A stretch of 36,724 nt of DNA, taken from Sulfurovum sp. (GTDB taxonomy: Bacteria; Campylobacterota; Campylobacteria; Campylobacterales; Sulfurovaceae). The stretch covers positions 1-36,724 of the forward strand of contig JALWLU010000163.1 in assembly GCA_026996325.1 (NCBI GenBank). The letters are read 5' to 3'. The translations under genes and the position numbers were made by a program. Shown here one piece after another: positions 20,116 through 28,855 of the stretch; positions within the stretch are counted from its first letter, which is position 1; every line of letters starts with the position of its first letter. The notes under the pieces were generated by a model. The model did not search any database, was not told the origin of the DNA, and saw only the letters and a list, made by a program, of their open reading frames with translations.

Positions 20116-20724
20116 ATGAAAAGAAGTCTGACTGCCGCCCTGCTCTTGGCCGGAACGCTGCTCTATGCAAAAGGCGGCTGTACACTTGTGCAGAACGACA
20201 CTGTCGATATTGTCTGGCAGGCCTACAAAACTCCCGAAAAGATCGGCGTAAAAGGGAAGCTCCCCTCGCTCTCCTACACCCCCGCACACAAAGAGGGGAA
20301 GAACTTCAAAGCGCTCTTTGAAGGTGCCACCGTCGCCATCGACACTACCAAGGTCGATACCGGCAACAGTGTCCGTGACGGGAAGCTGGTCACTTTCTTC
20401 TTCAAACAGATGAAAGCACCCAAAATAAGCGGAAAGATTCTTTCTGTGACACCCGATGCACACACCAAAGGAAAACCCTACACAGGGAAACTTGAAGTGG
20501 CGCTGACGATGAACGGCAAAACGGTCAATACGACCCTTGACTACCACTATGAAAAAGAGGTTTTCAAGGCACAGGGGAATATTGATCTGATGGATTTTGC
20601 GGCCGGTACCGCACTTGCAAGCATCAACCGCGCCTGCTACGACCTTCACAAGGGCAAGACATGGAGCGATGTGAGCATCGGTTTTGTCACGAACGTCACA
20701 GCAACCAAGTGTGACGTCAAATAG
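20116..20724 (+). CDS. YceI-family periplasmic protein
   Basis: Signal peptide; GTLLYAKGGCTLVQNDTVDIVWQAYKTPEKIGVKG...FEGATVAIDTTKVDTGNSVRDGKL. Confidence 0.8.
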   Translation: MKRSLTAALLLAGTLLYAKGGCTLVQNDTVDIVWQAYKTPEKIGVKGKLPSLSYTPAHKEGKNFKALFEGATVAIDTTKVDTGNSVRDGKLVTFFFKQMKAPKISGKILSVTPDAHTKGKPYTGKLEVALTMNGKTVNTTLDYHYEKEVFKAQGNIDLMDFAAGTALASINRACYDLHKGKTWSDVSIGFVTNVTATKCDVK

Positions 20725-20725
20725 A

Positions 20726-21193
20726 ATGGCTGCATTTACCAACGAAGTGATGCAGCGTATCGCTGCGGCACTCAAACTCGATGCAGATATCATTGCCGAA
20801 GCCTATGAAAAAGAGAACTACCCTGTCACAAAAGCACGAATCGAAGAGATACTGGGTAACGCCGGTGAGCCCTGCAGCTATGAAGAGCTTGGCGTCTTTC
20901 TTGACGGGCTCATCACACTCAAACGCGGGCCGTCTCCCAAAAAGCCTGCAGAGGAAGCGGCAGTGGACCTGACCAACAATCTCATTCTCAAAAAACTGCG
21001 CATCGCGCTGGAGCTCAAAGAGATGGAGACAGAGATCATCTTTTCCCTTGGCGATGCACCGCTTGGAAAGCAGGAGCTCAAGTCACTCTTTCGCAAGGAG
21101 GACCACAAGAACTTCAAGGTCTGTCCCGATGGACTGCTGCTGGCATTTCTGGAGGGACTTGACGAGTTCTACTACAGTGGAGAAGAAGTTTAA
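20726..21193 (+). CDS. DUF1456 family protein (YehS-like)
   Basis: Two internal repeats (EEILGNAGEPCSYEELGVFLDGLI; FSLGDAPLGKQELKSLFRKEDHKNFKVCPDGLLLAFLEGL); ATG at 20726. Confidence 0.88.
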   Translation: MAAFTNEVMQRIAAALKLDADIIAEAYEKENYPVTKARIEEILGNAGEPCSYEELGVFLDGLITLKRGPSPKKPAEEAAVDLTNNLILKKLRIALELKEMETEIIFSLGDAPLGKQELKSLFRKEDHKNFKVCPDGLLLAFLEGLDEFYYSGEEV

Positions 21194-21205
21194 AAGGAGA
21201 GTACC

Positions 21206-21658
21206 ATGGGCAAATACTACGACTACCCCGCTTTTGTAAACGACGTCAAAACGCTTGTCAAAGCAACAAAAGAGTTTGAACCCGATACCCTGCTTGCTAT
21301 CGCACGGGGCGGACTCACCCTGGCACAGGCCTATGCCGAAGCGACTGACAACCGCAACCTCTTTACTATCAACTCCATTCTCTACGACGGAGAGGTGAAG
21401 CGCTCACACCCCAAGCTCATCAACCTGCCAGAGCTCGGCGGCGCGAAAAAAGTGCTCATTCTGGATGACATCGCAGACTCCGGGCAGACGCTGCGCGCGG
21501 TGCTGACCGTACTCCAGGAGCGCTACCCGGACATCATCTTCAAGAGTACCACCCTCTTCTACAAGCCAAGCTCCTGTATCGAACCCGACTACTGGCTGCA
21601 CGAAGCGGATGAGTGGATCGACTTCTTCTGGGAAAAAGATTTCTTAGAATCCAAGTAA
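21206..21658 (+). CDS. phosphoribosyltransferase
   Basis: LLAIARGGLTLAQAYA and KVLILDDIADSGQTLRAV PRPP motif. Confidence 0.9.
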   Translation: MGKYYDYPAFVNDVKTLVKATKEFEPDTLLAIARGGLTLAQAYAEATDNRNLFTINSILYDGEVKRSHPKLINLPELGGAKKVLILDDIADSGQTLRAVLTVLQERYPDIIFKSTTLFYKPSSCIEPDYWLHEADEWIDFFWEKDFLESK

Positions 21659-21659
21659 A

Positions 21660-22700
21660 ATGCTCAGACAGTTCAAGCACCTCATCCATCTTCTGGAAGG
21701 GCTGCTTGTGCTGCTTCTCTTTGCACTTGCCTACAACTTCCTGCTTCCCATCGGAGAGGGTCAAAAAGTACTCTTCTTCGATGCTAATAGCACGCAGAGT
21801 CTACTCAACACCCTCAAAAAGAACGGTTACAGCACGACCCGATTTGATGCATGGCTCATCCCAAAAGAGCAGCTTCCGCTGAAAGGATGGTACCATATCG
21901 GCCATACCCGTGAGGGGCGATGGCACTTCTACCATGCACTCAACCAGAGCCCGCTTCCGGAAATGCACATCGTCATCTATCCTGGAGAGACACGCGAAGA
22001 GATTCTCTCCCGCCTGGCGAACGACGTGAAACTCGACCTTGAAAAACTTCGGAAAATATACAACTCACACGCACGCTACCCGGAGGGAGAGATTCTTGCA
22101 GGTACCTATACACTTGCAAGGAGTGCAGATGAGAATGCCACGCTGAACTATCTCTTTGAACGTTCCAACGCACAGTTTGATGCCTTCAAGAGACGCTACT
22201 TCGACAAACCCGTTGATGCCTACACCTTCAAGCTGCTGATGATCATCGCATCCATCATCCAAAAAGAGAGCAACAAACAAGAAGAGATGCCGCTGATCTC
22301 CTCTGTCATCTACAACCGCATCGACAAAGGGATGAAACTGCAGATGGACGGCACGCTCAACTACGGTGACTACTCCCACCGCATCGTCACGCCGGAGCGC
22401 ATCAAAGAGGATTCAACCTATTACAACACCTACAAGTACAAGGGTCTGCCGCCCGCACCGCTGGCCTCCTTTTCCATAGAGGCGCTCAAGGCCGCCCTCT
22501 TCCCCGCACGCAGCGACTTTCTCTTCTTTATGCTCACACCCGACGGCAGCCACAGCTTTGCTGCAGACTATGCTACACACCTGAAAAATCTCAGAGCCTT
22601 CAGGGAGTATCAGAAAAGGCGAAAGGCGCAGTCGGCACAGGAGAACAATACAACCCTCTTAAAAAAGCCTTCCCATAAGGGCCGAAAGGCGGCTAAATAG
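21660..22700 (+). CDS. mltG: endolytic transglycosylase MltG
   Basis: LLMIIASIIQKESNKQEEMPLISSVIYNRIDKGMKLQMDGTLNYGD, YNTYKYKGLPPAPLASFSIEALKAAL. Confidence 0.95.
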   Translation: MLRQFKHLIHLLEGLLVLLLFALAYNFLLPIGEGQKVLFFDANSTQSLLNTLKKNGYSTTRFDAWLIPKEQLPLKGWYHIGHTREGRWHFYHALNQSPLPEMHIVIYPGETREEILSRLANDVKLDLEKLRKIYNSHARYPEGEILAGTYTLARSADENATLNYLFERSNAQFDAFKRRYFDKPVDAYTFKLLMIIASIIQKESNKQEEMPLISSVIYNRIDKGMKLQMDGTLNYGDYSHRIVTPERIKEDSTYYNTYKYKGLPPAPLASFSIEALKAALFPARSDFLFFMLTPDGSHSFAADYATHLKNLRAFREYQKRRKAQSAQENNTTLLKKPSHKGRKAAK

Positions 22701-22832
22701 CGAATCGGCAGCCTTGCGCTTCTGTTTTTGCTGCTCCTTTTGCATCCGCTGCATCTGCTCCACACGCTCAAGCTGCCGGCCAAGCGTCTCTTTGGCTTCC
22801 CTAATGCGTTTGGGTTCGAACTCACTGCGCAT
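22659..22832 (-). CDS. 57-aa charged helical protein (not in the supplied ORF track)
   Basis: MRSEFEPKRIREAKETLGRQLERVEQMQRMQKEQQKQKRKAADSLFSRLSALMGRLF*; start overlaps the stop of the OmpA-like gene by 11 nt. Confidence 0.65.
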   Translation of the reverse strand: MRSEFEPKRIREAKETLGRQLERVEQMQRMQKEQQKQKRKAADSLFSRLSALMGRLF

Positions 22833-23949
22833 CGAGCACCTTCTCTATCTCATGCATTGCATCACGGTTTTTGAGCCTGAACTTGATCTCGATACGGCGT
22901 GAGGCATCTTTGTCCTCCACACCATTTACCTTGACAGGGTCCAGAAAGGCGCGTCCGGAAGCGACCAGCAGCGGTTTGAGATTGTACTTCTTGGCAATAT
23001 CGAGTGTCAGCAGATAGTGCATGACCGCAAAGGCACGCCGCTGTGAGAGGTCTAGGTTGTAGAGGTAGCCGCCGTCACTGTCGGTGTGCCCTTCGATGAT
23101 GATTTTGTCGAGGTAGGGTTTGATGGCAGGGTTTGTCACCAGCGTTCCTATATACTCCTCGAATGCTCGCTTGAGCTCCCCTTTGGCATCCTCTTTGAGC
23201 ACGGCGCTCCCTTTGTCGAAGAGTACGTTGGAAGCCAGCTTGAGCGCCCCGCTCTTCCTGTCGATACGCACCTTGTCACCCAGTGCCTCTTTGAGCGCAG
23301 CGATAACCTTCAGACGAATACCGGTAAGCGATTTTATCTTTGCTTTCTGGCTCTGAAGCCTCTCAAGCAGCGCATCGTACTTTGTCCGTTTCTCATCGAG
23401 CGCACTGGCAAGCTTGAGCAGCTGTGCCTCATTTGCCTTGATGGTTTTGTTGGCATCACTGAGCGCACCGGAGAGCACAACAATCTTCCCTTTATACTCC
23501 TTGAGCTGTCTGTTTAAAGTAGCATTGGTATCGTTGAGCATCTTCTGTACGATGACCAGTTTGCCTGCCAACCGGTCTTTTTGGGTATTGGCCTCAAGCA
23601 GCATGCGTGTGAGTTTTTGTATCTCCTCCTCTTTGAGCCTGATAGTCTGCATCTGGGCATCGAGAGAACGGTTCTTTGTTAGCAGGTCTTTTTCGCGCTC
23701 ACTGAGCAGTACTTTGTTCTTTTGCAGGTCCGCACTCAGGGATTCGAGCATCTTTTCGCGGCTCTGAAGTGTAGAGGAGAGCTGACTGAGTCTCTCCTCT
23801 TTTTTGTGCAGGTCACTTTTGAGAATCATGGATTTGGAGACAATGGCGCCGATGAGGAGGATGAAGACAAAGAGCAGTCCCGCCATCAGGTCGGCATAGG
23901 AGATCCAGAAGTTGTTCCCCTCGTCCGTACTTTTGCGTCGGAACATCAC
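22822..23949 (-). CDS. OmpA/MotB-like protein with N-terminal TM and long coiled coil
   Basis: NNFWISYADLMAGLLFVFILLIGA; long coiled coil; C-terminal IIEGHTDSDGGYLYNLDLSQRRAFAVMHYL peptidoglycan-binding motif. Confidence 0.9.
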   Translation of the reverse strand: MMFRRKSTDEGNNFWISYADLMAGLLFVFILLIGAIVSKSMILKSDLHKKEERLSQLSSTLQSREKMLESLSADLQKNKVLLSEREKDLLTKNRSLDAQMQTIRLKEEEIQKLTRMLLEANTQKDRLAGKLVIVQKMLNDTNATLNRQLKEYKGKIVVLSGALSDANKTIKANEAQLLKLASALDEKRTKYDALLERLQSQKAKIKSLTGIRLKVIAALKEALGDKVRIDRKSGALKLASNVLFDKGSAVLKEDAKGELKRAFEEYIGTLVTNPAIKPYLDKIIIEGHTDSDGGYLYNLDLSQRRAFAVMHYLLTLDIAKKYNLKPLLVASGRAFLDPVKVNGVEDKDASRRIEIKFRLKNRDAMHEIEKVLDAQ

Positions 23950-25064
23950 TCACCCGCTCTGTTGTTCTCTTTGAGTGCGGCAAGGGTCTTGAGTATCTCC
24001 CGGTTCTGCTCGGAGAGTATTCTTGAGAAGGTGGCAAGCTTTTCGACCACGTCACCAATCTCTGCATCGATCTTCTCGAACGTGCGGTCCACACTGCCGT
24101 CAAAACGCTGCATGGAGCGCTGAAGATTCTTCGCATTTTCGTTGAAGCCCTCGATATTCTCCTTGATAGTAGCGACCGCATTGACACTCTCGCCTCTGCT
24201 CTCGATACGATCGAGCGTATCGCGCAGCTCTCTTGAAATCTGCTGCATCCCTTTGGTGATCTGCGTGAAGCTGTCGGTCGTATCGGAGACAATGGTCGTG
24301 AAGTTCTTGAGGTACTGGTCGTTGAGCTCCTTGATGAAGTCCATATTGAAGGTCTCTTTGAGCGTTTGGACGATCTCCTGGTCCTTGAGCTCGCTCTGCA
24401 TATGCTCGTGCTTGATGAGCTCCGCCTTTTTCCAGACACGGTTCTCGTAGAGCTTCTCAAGATCGTAGAGGTTCTTCTCCACCTTGCTCACACCCCGCTT
24501 CTCGAAGTAGATCCAGACCAGTGAAAGCGCGATGCCGTAGATGGAGGCGTAAAAGGCCGTGCCGATACCTGAAAGCAGGATGGAGATCTCCTGGTCGAGC
24601 GCATCGAGGTCCTTGACGGTAAAGTCGGGCATCGACATAGCTATGGCAATGAAGGTCCCCAAAATCCCCAGCATCGGAAATACGGAGGGGGCAACCCTTG
24701 CGAAGTTGTCGTTTCTAATATCTTTATAGAACTCCTCCATAAAGTCTTTCACATGCAGCGTCGACTTGGTCTTGCCCATAATGGTCAGCGCATTGGCTCG
24801 CAGCTCCTTTTGCAGCTTCTCCTCCATCTGAATGAACGATCCACGCATATGACAGGCGGCGTAGTTGGCATTGTGGCGCACAAAGAGAAGAAAAACAACA
24901 AAGATAAAAGCGATGATGACCAGCGTGTGTATCTCCACGTGAAGCGGTATGATACCTGCATAGCCAAGCGCCAGTGCAACAAGCAGCAGCATTGGTAGCA
25001 GCACGATGGCGAAAGCCTGTGCAAAACAGGAGGGTTTTTGGGCAGTGTTTTCCAGTACGAACAT
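23946..25064 (-). CDS. MotA/TolQ/ExbB-like proton channel with C-terminal coiled-coil tail
   Basis: VAPSVFPMLGILGTFIAIAMSMPDF...ISILLSGIGTAFYASIYGIALSLVWIYFEKR, then a long helical tail; stop overlaps the next start (ATGA). Confidence 0.88.
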   Translation of the reverse strand: MFVLENTAQKPSCFAQAFAIVLLPMLLLVALALGYAGIIPLHVEIHTLVIIAFIFVVFLLFVRHNANYAACHMRGSFIQMEEKLQKELRANALTIMGKTKSTLHVKDFMEEFYKDIRNDNFARVAPSVFPMLGILGTFIAIAMSMPDFTVKDLDALDQEISILLSGIGTAFYASIYGIALSLVWIYFEKRGVSKVEKNLYDLEKLYENRVWKKAELIKHEHMQSELKDQEIVQTLKETFNMDFIKELNDQYLKNFTTIVSDTTDSFTQITKGMQQISRELRDTLDRIESRGESVNAVATIKENIEGFNENAKNLQRSMQRFDGSVDRTFEKIDAEIGDVVEKLATFSRILSEQNREILKTLAALKENNRAGE

Positions 25065-25110
25065 ATAATTATCCTATGCTAAATTGAATTGTCTGAATCA
25101 TAGCTTACGA

Positions 25111-25197
25111 AGGTTTCACTCGATGGCGACAAAGGAGCACTCAACCCGCTAGGGCGGCTTTGCCGTTTGCGACTGCCAGAGCTATCGAGTGAAACCG
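25111..25197. repeat. 86-nt structured element, copy 2 (inverted relative to copy 1)
   Basis: GGTTTCACTCGATGGC...GCTATCGAGTGAAACC (16 pairs with one G.U) flanking the same core as 9233-9318. Confidence 0.85.
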
Positions 25198-25308
25198 ATG
25201 GTGCCCCAGAGACATTCTATTGTATCGGAGTATATCCAAAGATATTAAATCGGATGTTAACTCGATACTTCAACCAACTTTCGATAAAATCAAAAAAAAC
25301 GGCACAGT

Positions 25309-26931
25309 ATGAAATCTTTCAACATCTCCACCTTCATCTTTGTACTGCTACTGCTCTTCCTGGCAGCCGATTTTGCCGGTTATCGGTTTCTCAGGGAGTA
25401 TATCCGACAGAACCACGAAAAAGACACCCAAATTCTTTTCTATCAGATAAAGACCGTTACAGATGAGATGGTTGCCAAACTGATGAGAGAGCACGATACA
25501 CAAAGAGAAAACGCGTTGGCAGTACACCGAAAAGTTGCGTCGCTGCTTAAAAATGCCGACCTCAATATCTCCCTTGAAAAGATTCACAAAGAGATCAATG
25601 CCGACGATACAAGGCACCCCTATGACATCTATCTGGCAGACAAGAAGCTTGTCATTCGCAATACAACCTTCCCTGCCGACAAAGGTTTCGACCTGAGCTT
25701 TGCAAAGGAGATCTTCGATGCGCATTTCAAAAAACAAACTATCGGATACTCCGCACCCATTCAGGAGAAAGCTACCAACAGTTTTTTCAGCTACACAGAC
25801 AGCTACTTAGAAAGAGACGGAGACCCAAAAGCAATGCTGCTGCAGACAAGCTACCGCTACCATGATGTCAGTGAAGCACTGGAGGAACTCAAAACGATCA
25901 TCCAGAAGAACCCCTCCATAAGCCTACTGAAAATCTATGCATTCATCGATCATGAGTTCACCTACGAAATTGTCCTCAAACACGACGACAGACATGTAAA
26001 ACCGAACATCCAGACGCTAGAGCGTGCACACCGTGAAGGGGAGGAGACGATCAAGGAGCTCGGGCACCATACGCTCTTGACAAAGGAGTACACCGCAAAC
26101 GGTATCCCCTACCGCATGCTTCTGATGGCTACACGCAGCAGTCATGACAGTAAAATGCTCATTGTCAATGCCGTCACACTTGATGATACAGCCTACCATA
26201 ACGAACTGAGGAATCTCAATATCGCAATGGCACTGCTGACTCTCTTTGGGGTACTTGGTATCATCATTGTCTACAAGGTCCGCTCAAAAGAAGTGAAACT
26301 CTCTGAACAGGATGCTTTTGTCCAGAGCGCCATGCACGAGATCAAAACACCACTTAGCGTTATCAGCCTCAACAACGAGCTTCGTACCATCGAAAAGGGG
26401 GAGGATGAGTACAGCCAGGAGATCGACAGTGCCATCCGAACCCTGCAGACCTCCTACGATGCGATGAACTTCATTATGACACGCTCGGAGCTGACATACC
26501 CCGTTGAGAGACTTTCGCTTTCAGATGTCCTCAAGGAGCGCATCACCTTTTTCGAGCGTATCGCCGAAACCAACGACAAGCAGATAGTCGCACAGATCGA
26601 AAACGACCTGAGTGTGAAAATCTCCCATGTCGAAATGGTACGCCTCATCGACAACAACCTTTCAAACGCACTCAAATACAGTGCGCCGGGCAGCACCATC
26701 ACAGTAACGCTCAAAGAGAATGTACTGAGTTTTCACAACACCGGTACGCCCATTGAGGATACCGAAAAGATATTTGAAAAGTATGTCAGGGAGAACCGCA
26801 CTGTCGGCGGCTACGGGCTGGGGCTGGACATCGTAAAACAGATTGCAAAGCGCTACGGTATAACCATAGAGCTTCACTCCGATGCAAAGAACGGCACACG
26901 CTTCAGTTATATCTTCAAGGAGGCAGAATGA
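25309..26931 (+). CDS. two-TM sensor histidine kinase
   Basis: QSAMHEIKTPLSVISLNNEL (H-box), LIDNNLSNALKYS (N-box), VGGYGLGLDIVKQIAKRYG (G-box). Confidence 0.95.
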   Translation: MKSFNISTFIFVLLLLFLAADFAGYRFLREYIRQNHEKDTQILFYQIKTVTDEMVAKLMREHDTQRENALAVHRKVASLLKNADLNISLEKIHKEINADDTRHPYDIYLADKKLVIRNTTFPADKGFDLSFAKEIFDAHFKKQTIGYSAPIQEKATNSFFSYTDSYLERDGDPKAMLLQTSYRYHDVSEALEELKTIIQKNPSISLLKIYAFIDHEFTYEIVLKHDDRHVKPNIQTLERAHREGEETIKELGHHTLLTKEYTANGIPYRMLLMATRSSHDSKMLIVNAVTLDDTAYHNELRNLNIAMALLTLFGVLGIIIVYKVRSKEVKLSEQDAFVQSAMHEIKTPLSVISLNNELRTIEKGEDEYSQEIDSAIRTLQTSYDAMNFIMTRSELTYPVERLSLSDVLKERITFFERIAETNDKQIVAQIENDLSVKISHVEMVRLIDNNLSNALKYSAPGSTITVTLKENVLSFHNTGTPIEDTEKIFEKYVRENRTVGGYGLGLDIVKQIAKRYGITIELHSDAKNGTRFSYIFKEAE

Positions 26932-28756
26932 GAAAATGTCTGTTGCTACTTCCTCTTCTGCTGAGCGTTTCAGGTGCAGAGAGCATCACACTGCAGCCCA
27001 TCGATGTCGACCAGAATATGACTTCCGAGGCTGCCGGACAGATGCGCGTCTTCTCTTCCCAAAAGGCAAAAGAACAGGACGCCAAGACACTCCAGCAGCG
27101 CCTTGAGAACGATGTCTCCTTCTCCAGGACCATCGACAACAAAGGAGAGTGGGCACTCTCTTTCAGGGGAATGGACTTCCTTGCCACAGAATATTTCGAA
27201 AACGGCATCCCTCTCTACCGTACGCCAAACGGCTTTGTCGACCCAAAATTCGTAATGACACTGGCGACACTTGTACTAAACGATGGCAGCACTCCGGGAG
27301 AGCTTGGGGTCTCGGCCACGGGAGGAGAAGTTTCCATCATCTCTCCTCTGCCCCAGAAAGCGTTTGATGCCACACTCTTTGCAACCGCTTCTACCAATGA
27401 TCGTTTTGTACATACTTCTGCCGGAACGATGCAGGAGAGATTTTACCTCCAGGCAAATGCGGCACTTTATGACCGCAACACATTTCGCATTTCGGACGAC
27501 TACCCCAAAAACAGCCTGCAGCCTGGTACCAAACGCGAAAACAGCGACAAGTACCAGGCCAACGTCTCCCTCAAGGCAGGCTGGTTTCCAAGTGATACAA
27601 CCCACATCGGCATCAAAGTGGCCTCCACCCGAGCCGAGTTTGGCATGCCCCACAATGTTCATGCCGATGAGAGTACACCGCCGGTATGGAACGCATACAG
27701 ACGCATCAATGACAAGTCGCTTGACAGCTTCTACCTCTACGGAGACTATACCGATGAAGGTGTGAGTGTGACACTGCGCACCTATATGGACCACTATGAG
27801 GATATCTTCGATATCTATAACGATGCCACCTACCTTTCCAAATGGCCGAGTGTCCTCTACAACGACCATCGCTACGGTGCCATTGCCAAAGTTTCTTTGC
27901 ATGCCGAAAAGAGCATACATACCGTTACGTTACAGTACGAGCGTAACGATCATGAACGCAGTGGAGGAGAAAAATTGGAGAACGCATTTTTTCGTGCCGA
28001 CACCCTCCGTGCAGCCTACAACTATCATCTTGACCTCTCTCCCCATTGGCAATTCGACAGTGCGATCGAGCATGTTATGCTTGACCCAAAACATGCTACC
28101 GATCTAACCGACAACACCATGCCAAACCGAAAAAGTGCCTGGAATGTCCAAGCAACACTGGGTTACAGACAGCTGCACTGGCAGATCGACCTGGGAGCAG
28201 CACTCAAACACCGTATGCCCTCAATGCGTGAGATGTTCTCACTCTTTCCATGGCACAAAGTGGACCCATCTCTAAAACCCGAAGAGAGCAGACAACTGAC
28301 ACTTTCATATAGCGGCATACTCGATGCCAAAAGCCGCATTAGTCTCTCACTCTACCACTACCAGCTCAACGATCTTATCGTCAAAGATAACCAGTATGTC
28401 ACCAACCACGATAAAGCCACCCACTACGGGGTAGAACTGCGATTCAAGAGCAACCGTTTCAAAGGTCAGCATATTGCCTTCTCATACGCCTATGCACATG
28501 CCAAAGAGGACGATGGTACGCCTTTGGAGTTCGTACCGACCCATCAGCTGACACTTGAGGATACAGTGCCCCTCACCCCCTCACTCTCACTCTACGGACG
28601 CTTTGCCTACGTGGGTATTCGCTACAGTACCGCTACAGCGATACCCTCACCGCACGTATTGGGGCAAAAAACCTTTTGGACAGCGACTATGAGTGGCAGT
28701 ACGGTTTTCCCGCAGAGGGCAGAAGTCTCTATTTTTCCATTGACTGGCGGCTTTAG
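26928..28756 (+). CDS. TonB-dependent outer membrane receptor, probably frameshifted near 28620-28640
   Basis: Plug and barrel features across 611 aa. The listed frame ends ...FPLTGGFSV at 28763, but the +1 frame gives RYSDTLTARIGAKNLLDSDYEWQYGFPAEGRSLYFSIDWRL* ending 28756, a typical receptor C-terminus. Confidence 0.8.
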
Positions 28757-28815
28757 TGTGTAAAAAATCACCACAAAACTATCCATTACACCAAATTTTT
28801 TCACTTTTTTACAAA

Positions 28816-28848
28816 TGTCACACCAGTGTCATACGGATGTAGTATAAT
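28816..28848 (+). promoter_or_regulatory. candidate promoter with TGTCA direct repeats for the response regulator
   Basis: TGTCA at 28816-28820 and 28827-28831 (11-bp spacing), -10 TATAAT at 28843-28848. Confidence 0.5.
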
Positions 28849-28855
28849 GATTACT

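Noticed and set aside
22822-25064. Complete Zorya anti-phage system
   Set aside because: Only stator-like ZorA/ZorB analogues are present; no ZorC/D or ZorE-like gene nearby, so a defence label is not supported
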